This document shows positions 1-5,896 of a stretch of DNA of 6,392 nt, piece after piece (within the stretch, counting starts at the first letter, position 1; each line of letters starts with the position of its first letter). Below the pieces are notes generated by a model. It was not told the origin of the DNA and made no database searches. It worked only from the letters and a program-made list of their open reading frames with translations. The position numbers were made by a program, and so were the translations under genes. This DNA is from an uncultured bacterium. GTDB lineage: Bacteria; Actinomycetota; Coriobacteriia; Coriobacteriales; Coriobacteriaceae. Location: positions 1-6,392 of the forward strand of contig CAJMPM010000088.1 in NCBI GenBank assembly GCA_905215225.1. Reading direction: 5' to 3'.

Positions 1-19
1 GCACCTTTGTGGTGTTTCT

Positions 20-51
20 GGCGCCGTTGCCATTATGGCGGCGCCTTTTTT
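20..51 (+). terminator. Rho-independent terminator of an upstream plus-strand gene
   Basis: A 7-bp perfect GC stem (GGCGCCG at 20-26 with CGGCGCC at 39-45) is followed immediately by six T residues at 46-51. The intervening bases can extend the hairpin through CCA/TGG (30-32 with 36-38), leaving TTG at 27-29 as a bulge. The T-run lies only on the plus-strand side, so it should end a plus-strand transcript that enters from the left edge. It also separates that transcript from the DUF2130 gene at 110. Confidence 0.75.
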
Positions 52-109
52 GTCCGTGCGGCGCGGTAGAGTGTAGGCGGTTGAAATTTGCGTCCATCGA
101 GGAGCTGCT

Positions 110-1867
110 ATGAATGAGATCAAGTGCCCGCATTGCGGCGAAGTTTTTAAGGTCGATGCGTCCGGCTATGCGGACATCGTCAAGCAGGTGCGCGATGCTG
201 AGTTCTCGCGCGACCTGGACGAGCGTGTGAAGGCGGTCCAGCGCGAGGGCGAGCAGGCGCTGGAGCTTGAGCGCTCGCGTTCGACGGCTGCCCTGCAGGA
301 GGCGGAGTCTCAGCGCGATGCACAACTCGTTGAGCAGAAGAATGCTGCGGCTCGGGAGTTGGCACAAGAGGTCGCCAAGCGCGATGCCGAGCTTGCCGAG
401 TTGCGCGCCAAGCTCGAGGGCGCTGCCGCAGAGCGCGAGAGCGCAAGCCAGCGCGCGGCGATTGAGGCCCGTTCCGATGCTCAAAAGGAGAATGCCGAGC
501 TTCAGCGCGAGATCGACAATTTGCGTGCGCAGCTGGGACGCAAAGATGACGAAGCCACGCTTGCCGAGTCGGCGGCGCGCAACGCTGCTCAAAACGATTT
601 AGCTGCACGTGATGCTCAGATTGCCGAGCTGCAGGCCAGGCTTGCCGCGGCGGACAAGGCCCAGGAGATGGCGCTTGCCACTGCCGCGGCAGAGTCGCAG
701 CGTGAGCTCGATGCCGCTCGCAGCGAGGCCGAACGTGCACTTGCTGACTACCGCGCGACGGTACAGGAGAAGTTTTCCGCCGCAAAGGCACAATCTGAGC
801 AAGAGGCTGAGGGTCTGCGTGCCCAGCTGCGCGAGCAGGAGCTGATGGCAAAAATGAACCTGTCGGAGGCAGTCGCCGCGGCGGAGCGAGAGCGCGACGA
901 GGCACGTGCGAAACTGACGAGTGAGCTGGCAGTGCGCGATTCGCGCGAGGAACAGGCAAAGGCGGCACATGAGCTCGAGCTTGCTCAAGCCAAGCGCGCG
1001 AGCGATGAGCTGATCCGCTACAAGGATGAAGAGATTGAGCGCCTTAAGGACATGAAGGTCCGCCTGTCCACCAAGATGGTGGGCGAGTCGCTCGAGCAGC
1101 ACTGCGAGACCGAGTTCAACCGTCTGCGCATGACGGCGTTTCCCAACGCGTACTTCGAGAAAGATAACGATGCGTCCGAGGGTACCAAGGGCGACTTTAT
1201 CTTCCGCGAGTGCGACGCAAGCGGTAACGAGGTCATTTCGATTATGTTCGAGATGAAAAACGAGAACGACGAGACTGCGACCAAGCATAAAAACGAGGAC
1301 TTCTTTAAGAAACTCGATCACGATCGTCGCCAGAAAGGCTGTGAGTACGCGGTGCTCTGCACGCTGCTCGAGCCCGAGAGCGAGCTCTATAACGCGGGTA
1401 TCGTCGACGTGAGTTACCGCTATGAGAAGATGTACGTGATCCGCCCGCAATTCTTCATTCCCATGATCACGCTGCTGCGCAACGCCGCCATGGGTTCGCT
1501 GCGCTATAAGCAGGAGCTGGCGGAGTACAAACAGCAGAATATCGACGTTACGAACTTCGAAGCCAAGATGGAGAAGTTCAAGGACGGCTTCTCGCGCAAC
1601 TACAACCTGGCGAGTAAGCAGTTCGAGTCGGCGATTAAGGAGATCGATGCCGCCATTAAGCAGCTCGAGAAGACCAAGGACGACCTGCGTCGCAGTACCG
1701 AGAATCTGCGTCTGGCCCACAACAAAGCCGATGAACTCACCATTCGAAAGCTCACGTGGGGCAACAAGACCATGAAGGCGGCGTTTGACGAGGCGCGCGG
1801 GGCTGAGCCAGAGACAAACGATGAGCCCGCCGAGGCAGATTCATATGAGGTCGAGGATGCCGAGTAA
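110..1867 (+). CDS. DUF2130 domain protein with long coiled coil and nuclease-like ExK motif
   Basis: This is a 585-residue soluble protein of unknown function. I see no signal peptide or membrane segment. The start is fixed by GAGGAG at 99-104, five bases before ATG, and by the family-typical opening MNEIKCPHCG, whose C6-x-x-C9 pair resembles half of a zinc knuckle. Residues about 33-315 are rich in Ala, Glu, Arg and Gln with heptad-like spacing, predicting a long coiled coil. Residues about 316-460 form the DUF2130 core, with E326/E329 in a first helix, then G361-D362 and E381-M-K383. That spacing resembles the D...ExK active site of PD-(D/E)XK nucleases; this is my inference, not an established activity. 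A second helical region covers about 465-545, and the tail is acidic. It is longer than the roughly 400-480 residues I recall for family members, mainly because of the coiled coil. The gene stands alone, convergent with the helicase gene. No convincing promoter was seen in the short leader. Confidence 0.88.
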   Translation: MNEIKCPHCGEVFKVDASGYADIVKQVRDAEFSRDLDERVKAVQREGEQALELERSRSTAALQEAESQRDAQLVEQKNAAARELAQEVAKRDAELAELRAKLEGAAAERESASQRAAIEARSDAQKENAELQREIDNLRAQLGRKDDEATLAESAARNAAQNDLAARDAQIAELQARLAAADKAQEMALATAAAESQRELDAARSEAERALADYRATVQEKFSAAKAQSEQEAEGLRAQLREQELMAKMNLSEAVAAAERERDEARAKLTSELAVRDSREEQAKAAHELELAQAKRASDELIRYKDEEIERLKDMKVRLSTKMVGESLEQHCETEFNRLRMTAFPNAYFEKDNDASEGTKGDFIFRECDASGNEVISIMFEMKNENDETATKHKNEDFFKKLDHDRRQKGCEYAVLCTLLEPESELYNAGIVDVSYRYEKMYVIRPQFFIPMITLLRNAAMGSLRYKQELAEYKQQNIDVTNFEAKMEKFKDGFSRNYNLASKQFESAIKEIDAAIKQLEKTKDDLRRSTENLRLAHNKADELTIRKLTWGNKTMKAAFDEARGAEPETNDEPAEADSYEVEDAE

Positions 1868-1884
1868 GGCATAGCGTACAGTGC

Positions 1885-1929
1885 AAAAGCGGGGCCGCTG
1901 GCGATATTGCCAACGGCCCCGCTTCGTTT
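1885..1929. terminator. Bidirectional intrinsic terminator between convergent genes
   Basis: An 11-bp perfect stem (1887-1897 with 1914-1924, core GCGGGGCC/GGCCCCGC) continues past one C-A mismatch into TGGC/GCCA (1899-1902 with 1909-1912) and a six-base loop. On the minus strand the stem is followed by TTTT, the complement of AAAA at 1885-1888. On the plus strand it is followed by the weaker tract TTCGTTT. It begins 17 bases after the DUF2130 stop codon and 17 bases beyond the helicase stop codon, so it can serve both genes. Confidence 0.87.
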
Positions 1930-1946
1930 CAATCTAGTATGTTCGG

Positions 1947-4628
1947 CTAGCCCTCGAGCAGGTCCTCGATAAAGCCGACGCGGTAGTTTTTGAAGATGAC
2001 CTCGCCGCCGTCTTGCGTGGCGTCCAGGTCGACATCGCCCATGATGCCAAAGTCATGGTCGCCATCCTCGTCGGCAAAGATCTGGTGCACGTGCCACACG
2101 TGTGCGGTCTTCTCGTCGGACTCATCGATGGATAACATCGCGGCACTGCGGGCATCTCCGTCGGTGAGGATCTCCTCGTGCTGCTCATGGTAGGCATCGA
2201 GCGCTTTTTGCCAGCGAATTTCGCTCATGCCCCAGTCGTCATCGAGCTCGCCCAGGTCGCGAACGTGCTCGCGGGCGGCAAGGGTCACGCGGCGGAAGAG
2301 CGCGTTGCGCACCAGCAGCGTGCAGCCGCGGCGGTCCGCCACGACCTCGTCGATGCCCTGCGGCGGTGTGGCGTCGAGTGCAGCGGGGTTGCCGGCGTTC
2401 TCCCACTCGTCCACCAGGCTCGAGTCGACCGAGCGCACCACAAAGCCGAGCCACGAAATGATGTCACGCAAGCGCTCATCGCGCTTCTCAATGGGAACGG
2501 TGCGATCGAGGGAACGGTAGGCCTCGGCTAGGTAGCGCAGCAGAATGCCCTCGGAGCGGGCGATGCCGAGCTTTTGGATATAGCCCTTAAAGTCGCTCGC
2601 GCTCTCCAACATGTCGCGCAGGACGCTCTTGGGCGAGAGCTGGTAGTCGTTGGCCCAAGGTACTTCCTGGCAGTACTTGTCGAAGGCGGCATCGAGCAAG
2701 TCCTCGAGCGGCTTTTCGTAGGTGACGTCCTGGATGCGCTCCAGGCGTTCCTCATATTCGACGCCGTCAGCCTTCATTTCGGCCATCGCGCGGTCGCGCG
2801 CGGCGCGATCCTGTGCACGCAGCACCTGCTTGGGATCCTCGAGCGTTGCCTCGACCATCGAGATCAGATCCATGGTATAGGTCTCGCTCTCGGGGTCGAG
2901 CAGCTCCAGCGCGGCAAGCAAAAACGGCGAGAGCGGCTGGTCGAGCGCAAAGTCCTCGGGCAGATCGACCGTCAGCGCATAGTCGATGTCTGGTGCGGCG
3001 TCAGTCGGGGCGTCGGGTACGGGCGGCACCTCGGTGCGAACGACGACGCCGGAATCGATGAGCGTGGCGAAGATTTCGTCGGCACGAACCTCGAGCTTTG
3101 CCTTTTCCTCGGGCGTTTGCAGGCTCGTCTCGATGAGATCGTGCACGCGGGCTCGGGCATCGCCGCCCTGCTCGACCACGCTAATCACCATGGAGTGCGT
3201 GATGCGCAGGCGCGGTTTGAGCGTCTCAGGCTGCGTCTCGATCAGGCGCTCAAAGGTCTGCTTATTCCAGGTGACAAAGCCCTCGGGGGCCTTTTTCTTT
3301 TTAATCTTACGGAGCTTTTTGGGGTCGTCGCCCGCTTTGGCCATAAGCTTGGCATTCTCGATCTCATGCTCGGGTGCCTCGGCGATCACCATGCCCTCGG
3401 TATCGAAGCCCGAGCGGCCGGCGCGACCGGCAATCTGATGGAACTCGCGGGCGCGCAGACGACGCATCTTGTAGCCATCGAACTTGGTGAGCGCGGTGAG
3501 CACCACGGTGTGGATGGGTACGTTGATGCCGACGCCGAGCGTATCGGTGCCGCAGATGACGGGCAACAGGCCCTGTTGTGCCAAGCGCTCGACCAACAGG
3601 CGATAGCGCGGCAACATGCCGGCATGGTGCACGCCGACGCCGCAGCCGAGCAAGCGCTTGAGGATCTTGCCGAAGGCCGTCGAGAAGCTCGTGCCCTTGG
3701 CCGCCTCCTTGATGGCCTCGCGCTGCTCTTTGCTGGCAATGCCAAAGTTGGCGAGGGATTGCGCCGTCGCAAGTGCGGCATCTTGGCTAAAGTGCACGAT
3801 ATAGAGCGGGGCCTCTCCGCGGCGCATCGCGAGCTCGACGGTGCCCTCGAGAGAGGTCGTTACATAGTCGTAGCTCAGCGGCACGGGGCGCGGGGCATCG
3901 ACGACCAAGTCGCAAGCAGCGCCGGTGTGCTCCTCGAGTGAGGCGGCGATGGCAGTGACATCGCCGAGCGTGGCACTCATGAGCATAAACTGCGTGTGGG
4001 GCAAGGTGAGCAGCGGCACCTGCCAGGCCCAGCCGCGGTCGGGGTCGGCAAAGTAGTGGAACTCGTCCATGGCCACGCAGCCCACGTCGGTGTCCTCGCC
4101 CTCGCGGAGCGCATCGTTGGCAAGAATCTCTGCCGTGCAGCAGATGACGGGTGCCTTGGTGTTGATATGCGTGTCGCCGGTGATCATGCCGACGTTATCG
4201 CGGCCGAGCACCTGCACCAGGTCGAAGAACTTTTCGCTGACCAGGGCCTTGATGGGGGCCGTGTAGTAGCAGCGCTTGCCCTGCGCCATGCCCATAAAGA
4301 GCATGCCAAGCGCGACGAGCGATTTACCCGATCCGGTCGGTGTGCCTAAAATGACGTGATCGCCGGCAGCCAGGTCCATGAGGGCTTCTTCTTGGTGATC
4401 CCACAGCTCAATGCCGCGATCGCCCGTCCATTCAAAGAAGCGTTCGAAGGCCTGATCGGGCGTGAGCCATGGTTCGGGCTCACTGCCGTCCTCGGGCTCC
4501 CACCAGGTGGGGGAGAGCGCGCCGAGCGAGCCGAACTCGGCTTCGGTTCCCGTGCCGCCCGAGAATGAGCTGGCAGCGCCGGCGACGGAGACGGTGCTGG
4601 CGGCGGTATCTGTCGTGGTCTGTGCCAT
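1947..4628 (-). CDS. Ski2-like SF2 DEAD/DEAH-box helicase with C-terminal DUF3516-type region
   Basis: An 893-residue ATP-dependent, probably RNA-directed helicase. Motifs run in order: Q79 in WDHQE, Walker A GTPTGSGKS (95-103), TAPIKAL (123-129), Walker B DEFH (188-191), SAT (218-220), HHAGMLP (334-340), GTDTLGVGINVP (360-371) and QIAGRAGRSGFD (398-409). HHAGMLP together with the GRAGR context is typical of Ski2/Mtr4-like helicases. After a lysine-rich linker (about 437-446) the rest, to 893, matches my memory of the DUF3516 region of actinobacterial helicases, whose function is unknown. The first 40 residues are Ser/Thr/Gly/Ala-rich and probably disordered. I chose ATG 4628 because GAGAGAAAG lies eight bases upstream; the longer GTG start at 4784 would put the intergenic inverted repeat inside the gene. 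All core ATPase residues are present, so the enzyme should be active. Its substrate is unknown; RNA unwinding in decay or ribosome metabolism is an inference from the superfamily. Confidence 0.9.
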   Translation of the reverse strand: MAQTTTDTAASTVSVAGAASSFSGGTGTEAEFGSLGALSPTWWEPEDGSEPEPWLTPDQAFERFFEWTGDRGIELWDHQEEALMDLAAGDHVILGTPTGSGKSLVALGMLFMGMAQGKRCYYTAPIKALVSEKFFDLVQVLGRDNVGMITGDTHINTKAPVICCTAEILANDALREGEDTDVGCVAMDEFHYFADPDRGWAWQVPLLTLPHTQFMLMSATLGDVTAIAASLEEHTGAACDLVVDAPRPVPLSYDYVTTSLEGTVELAMRRGEAPLYIVHFSQDAALATAQSLANFGIASKEQREAIKEAAKGTSFSTAFGKILKRLLGCGVGVHHAGMLPRYRLLVERLAQQGLLPVICGTDTLGVGINVPIHTVVLTALTKFDGYKMRRLRAREFHQIAGRAGRSGFDTEGMVIAEAPEHEIENAKLMAKAGDDPKKLRKIKKKKAPEGFVTWNKQTFERLIETQPETLKPRLRITHSMVISVVEQGGDARARVHDLIETSLQTPEEKAKLEVRADEIFATLIDSGVVVRTEVPPVPDAPTDAAPDIDYALTVDLPEDFALDQPLSPFLLAALELLDPESETYTMDLISMVEATLEDPKQVLRAQDRAARDRAMAEMKADGVEYEERLERIQDVTYEKPLEDLLDAAFDKYCQEVPWANDYQLSPKSVLRDMLESASDFKGYIQKLGIARSEGILLRYLAEAYRSLDRTVPIEKRDERLRDIISWLGFVVRSVDSSLVDEWENAGNPAALDATPPQGIDEVVADRRGCTLLVRNALFRRVTLAAREHVRDLGELDDDWGMSEIRWQKALDAYHEQHEEILTDGDARSAAMLSIDESDEKTAHVWHVHQIFADEDGDHDFGIMGDVDLDATQDGGEVIFKNYRVGFIEDLLEG

Positions 4629-4636
4629 GTGGTTGC

Positions 4637-4645
4637 TTTCTCTCG
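4637..4645 (-). promoter_or_regulatory. Ribosome binding site deciding the helicase start
   Basis: The minus strand reads GAGAGAAAG here, a purine-rich but non-canonical Shine-Dalgarno, eight bases before ATG 4628. It supports the 893-residue form over the in-frame GTG at 4784, which would add 52 residues without homology to helicases that I recognise. Confidence 0.5.
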
Positions 4646-4661
4646 CGATTATCCGCCAACT

Positions 4662-4692
4662 ATTATGGCGTAGCGGCGGCGCGGGGTGCCAG
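4662..4692 (-). promoter_or_regulatory. Tentative sigma-70-type promoter for the helicase gene
   Basis: On the minus strand CATAAT (4662-4667, 5 of 6 matches to TATAAT) lies 19 bases downstream of CTGGCA (4687-4692, 4 of 6 matches to TTGACA). The spacing is slightly long. The predicted transcript start near 4655 would give a leader of roughly 25-30 bases that includes the ribosome binding site. A second GATAAT at 4648-4653 has no -35 partner and would start transcription on top of the ribosome binding site, so it is less likely. Confidence 0.35.
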
Positions 4693-4749
4693 CGCGCGAG
4701 AAAATGCAGGAAATGGGCGTTCTGCCCAGCCGTTTGGTGCAGTTGCCGG

Positions 4750-4872
4750 CTAAGTGAGTAGACTTTTTGCAATATCGCGAGCACATGACTTTTGCGTAAG
4801 GGATTTACCTGCGGTTTTAGTTTTCGTTATGCGGGTTGTGCTTGGCTATTGCAAAAAAGTCTACTCACTTAG
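4750..4872. repeat. AT-rich intergenic element bounded by long inverted repeats
   Basis: The left arm at 4750-4774 begins CTAAGTGAGTAGAC and ends TTGCAATA. The right arm at 4847-4872 is its reverse complement over the whole length except for one extra A in the A-run (six against five). The 72-base interior can pair further on either strand's transcript: 4778-4785 with 4837-4844 (one G-U) and 4794-4799 with 4827-4832 (one G-U), giving a long interrupted hairpin. Base composition is about 41% GC (51 of 123 by my count) in otherwise GC-rich DNA. A partial third copy of the arm's inner half, GACTTTTGC, lies at 4787-4795. I see no target-site duplication and no coding potential. It sits 3' of the trmB-like gene and about 120 bases upstream of the helicase start, so it could be a MITE-like repeat, a paired operator, or a structured untranslated region. 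Confidence 0.85.
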
Positions 4873-4879
4873 GCTTGAG

Positions 4880-4926
4880 GGTCGTTCGTTGGCGCCTATT
4901 CGCGCTTGTTTGCCGACGCCACGACC
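4880..4926. other. Weak hairpin after the trmB-like gene, without a T-run
   Basis: GGTCGT (4880-4885) pairs with ACGACC (4921-4926), and GGCG (4891-4894) with CGCC (4917-4920), with a five-base bulge between them and a 22-base loop. No T-run follows on the minus strand, so it is a poor intrinsic terminator. It may only be a 3' processing or stability structure. Nothing else is recognisable between the inverted-repeat element and the trmB-like stop codon. Confidence 0.3.
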
Positions 4927-4937
4927 ATAAGAAGCCC

Positions 4938-5777
4938 CTAGGACTCTTGCGGCAGGCGCTTCTTGCCTTTGCGGGCGCGGTTTCTAAAGTTCTCGACGGC
5001 CTCTTCCATGCCCAGGGGTACATAGGTGAGCTCGTCGAGGTTATCGGGCAGGTAGCACGCAAGGCTTTGCTCCTGCGCGCGGCCCGCCGCGAGCTGTTCA
5101 TCGCTGGGCTGCGCTCCAGGTGAGGCGCAAATGCCATAGACGGCGGCACCCATCTCGCGCGTGCGGCATTCATATTCGGTCTCGGGGTGCTCGGGATGGT
5201 CGCGGCGGACGTCGTCGCTTATCCAAAGCGTGTCGTAGCCTGCTGCGGCAAACTGCCCCAGGGCGTAGTCACGCAATGGCTTGCTGTCGGTTCGCAGCGT
5301 TACGGTGGCGCCAACTGCAAAGAGCGGGCGATAGAGCATCAGATGGTCGACATGGACGAGTCGTTTTTCGGCGTACTTGGCCTTGGGCTGCGGCGTGGGA
5401 AAGTTAATGGTAATGGCATCGAGCTCGCCTGCGGCAAACAGCTGCGGCAGCGATGCGGCGCCGCGGGGCAGGACGAGTACGTTTGATAGCTCCTGCTCGC
5501 AGATTTTCTGCGCGGCATAAGCGATGCAGATGGGCTCCTGGTCCATACCGATAAAGAGGGTGTTTGGCTCGTGGGTCGCGCGCTCTACAAGGTACGTTCC
5601 CTTGCCACAACCAAGGTCCAGGTGAAGGTGTTCGAAGGGCTTGCTGCCAACTGGCGCACAGGCCTCGCGCCAATCTCCGGCATAGGCCTCGGGGTTCGTC
5701 TCAATTGCATCGGCGTAGCGCTCCAGGCGCTCCTCGAGCACAAAGTTCTTAGGCGTGCGAACGTGGACGGCTCCCAT
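4938..5777 (-). CDS. trmB: Divergent tRNA (guanine-N7)-methyltransferase, TrmB family
   Basis: A 279-residue cytoplasmic Rossmann-fold methyltransferase, probably making m7G46 in the tRNA variable loop from S-adenosylmethionine. AAGGAG (5782-5787) lies four bases before ATG 5777. Family marks are the SAM-binding motif HLDLGCGKGTYLV (52-64), FIGMDQEP (75-82), NFPTPQPKAKYAEKRL (125-140) in the place of the family's FPDPWPK...KRRL, RTD (162-164) and TEYE (200-203). Two conserved aspartates are missing. T128 replaces the Asp of FPDPW, which is Asp144 in E. coli TrmB and is regarded as catalytic. G106 stands where the family usually has the Asp of a DA..L motif. Q130 replaces the Trp. Residues about 219-279 form a C-terminal extension beyond the usual family end, finishing in a basic tail (NFRNRARKGKKR). 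The fold assignment is firm; the activity is not. It could be a lineage-specific TrmB with rearranged catalysis or a paralogue with a different target. The gene is separated from both minus-strand neighbours by large gaps. Confidence 0.78.
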   Translation of the reverse strand: MGAVHVRTPKNFVLEERLERYADAIETNPEAYAGDWREACAPVGSKPFEHLHLDLGCGKGTYLVERATHEPNTLFIGMDQEPICIAYAAQKICEQELSNVLVLPRGAASLPQLFAAGELDAITINFPTPQPKAKYAEKRLVHVDHLMLYRPLFAVGATVTLRTDSKPLRDYALGQFAAAGYDTLWISDDVRRDHPEHPETEYECRTREMGAAVYGICASPGAQPSDEQLAAGRAQEQSLACYLPDNLDELTYVPLGMEEAVENFRNRARKGKKRLPQES

Positions 5778-5797
5778 GAGGCTCCTTGGTCATAAGT

Positions 5798-5823
5798 ATG
5801 GAACGCATGGCTGCGCGTTCCAT
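5798..5823. promoter_or_regulatory. 9-bp palindrome in the leader of the trmB-like gene
   Basis: ATGGAACGC (5798-5806) and GCGTTCCAT (5815-5823) are perfect inverted copies separated by eight bases, ending 11 bases upstream of the ribosome binding site of the trmB-like gene. No T-run follows, so it is not a terminator. It could be a dimeric regulator's operator or an mRNA leader hairpin. A poor promoter match on the minus strand (TTGATG at 5819-5824, CATACT at 5793-5798, spacer of 20 bases) would place the palindrome within the promoter. Confidence 0.4.
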
Positions 5824-5833
5824 CAATGGGTTG

Positions 5834-5859
5834 AAAAAGGGGCGGGCATAGTTTGCCCG
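5834..5859 (-). terminator. Probable weak intrinsic terminator of the methyltransferase gene
   Basis: On the minus strand a 6-bp stem CGGGCA/TGCCCG (5854-5859 with 5843-5848, five-base loop) is followed by CCCC and then TTTTT (complement of 5834-5838). The four-base gap between stem and T-run weakens it. It lies about 40 bases past the methyltransferase stop codon and before the trmB-like gene, suggesting that gene has its own promoter. Confidence 0.45.
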
Positions 5860-5896
5860 AAAGACGCGGTGCGGCTCGACGGCGAGTCGTCGGTGC

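Noticed and set aside
46..72. Promoter for the DUF2130 gene using the T-run as -35 and TAGAGT (67-72) as -10
   Set aside because: The spacing is about 15 bases, both hexamers are poor matches, and the T-run is already explained by the terminator.
180..968. 262-codon minus-strand open frame opposite the coiled coil
   Set aside because: Arg/Pro/Ala-rich low-complexity translation, typical of a GC-rich shadow frame of a Glu/Ala/Arg coiled coil.
599..1720. 373-codon minus-strand open frame opposite the DUF2130 gene
   Set aside because: Leucine/arginine-rich antisense shadow of the coiled-coil and DUF2130 codons; no family features.
2574..3941. 455-codon plus-strand open frame opposite the helicase
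   Set aside because: It lies entirely within the helicase gene, whose motifs are unmistakable. The translation is a codon-bias shadow with no recognisable domain or convincing start context.
4629..4784. Longer helicase start (GTG at 4784) adding 52 residues
   Set aside because: It would translate the left arm of the inverted repeat and the promoter-like region, has no good ribosome binding site, and the added residues resemble no helicase N-terminus. ATG 4628 has a spaced purine-rich site.
4745..4877. Target-site duplication flanking the inverted-repeat element
   Set aside because: The bases just outside the arms (GCCGG on the left, GCTTG on the right) are not direct repeats, so recent insertion by a transposase is not supported.
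4836..5173. Short open frames (4836-5123 plus, 4865-5173 minus) over the trmB-like 3' end
   Set aside because: They overlap the well-supported trmB-like frame or its non-coding downstream region and show no family features or ribosome binding site.
5749..5793. 14-codon minus-strand mini-frame (ATG 5793 to TAA) overlapping the trmB-like start, as a leader peptide
   Set aside because: No ribosome binding site precedes its ATG, and the sequence shows no run of regulatory codons. It probably arises by chance across the AAGGAG and ATG of the real gene.
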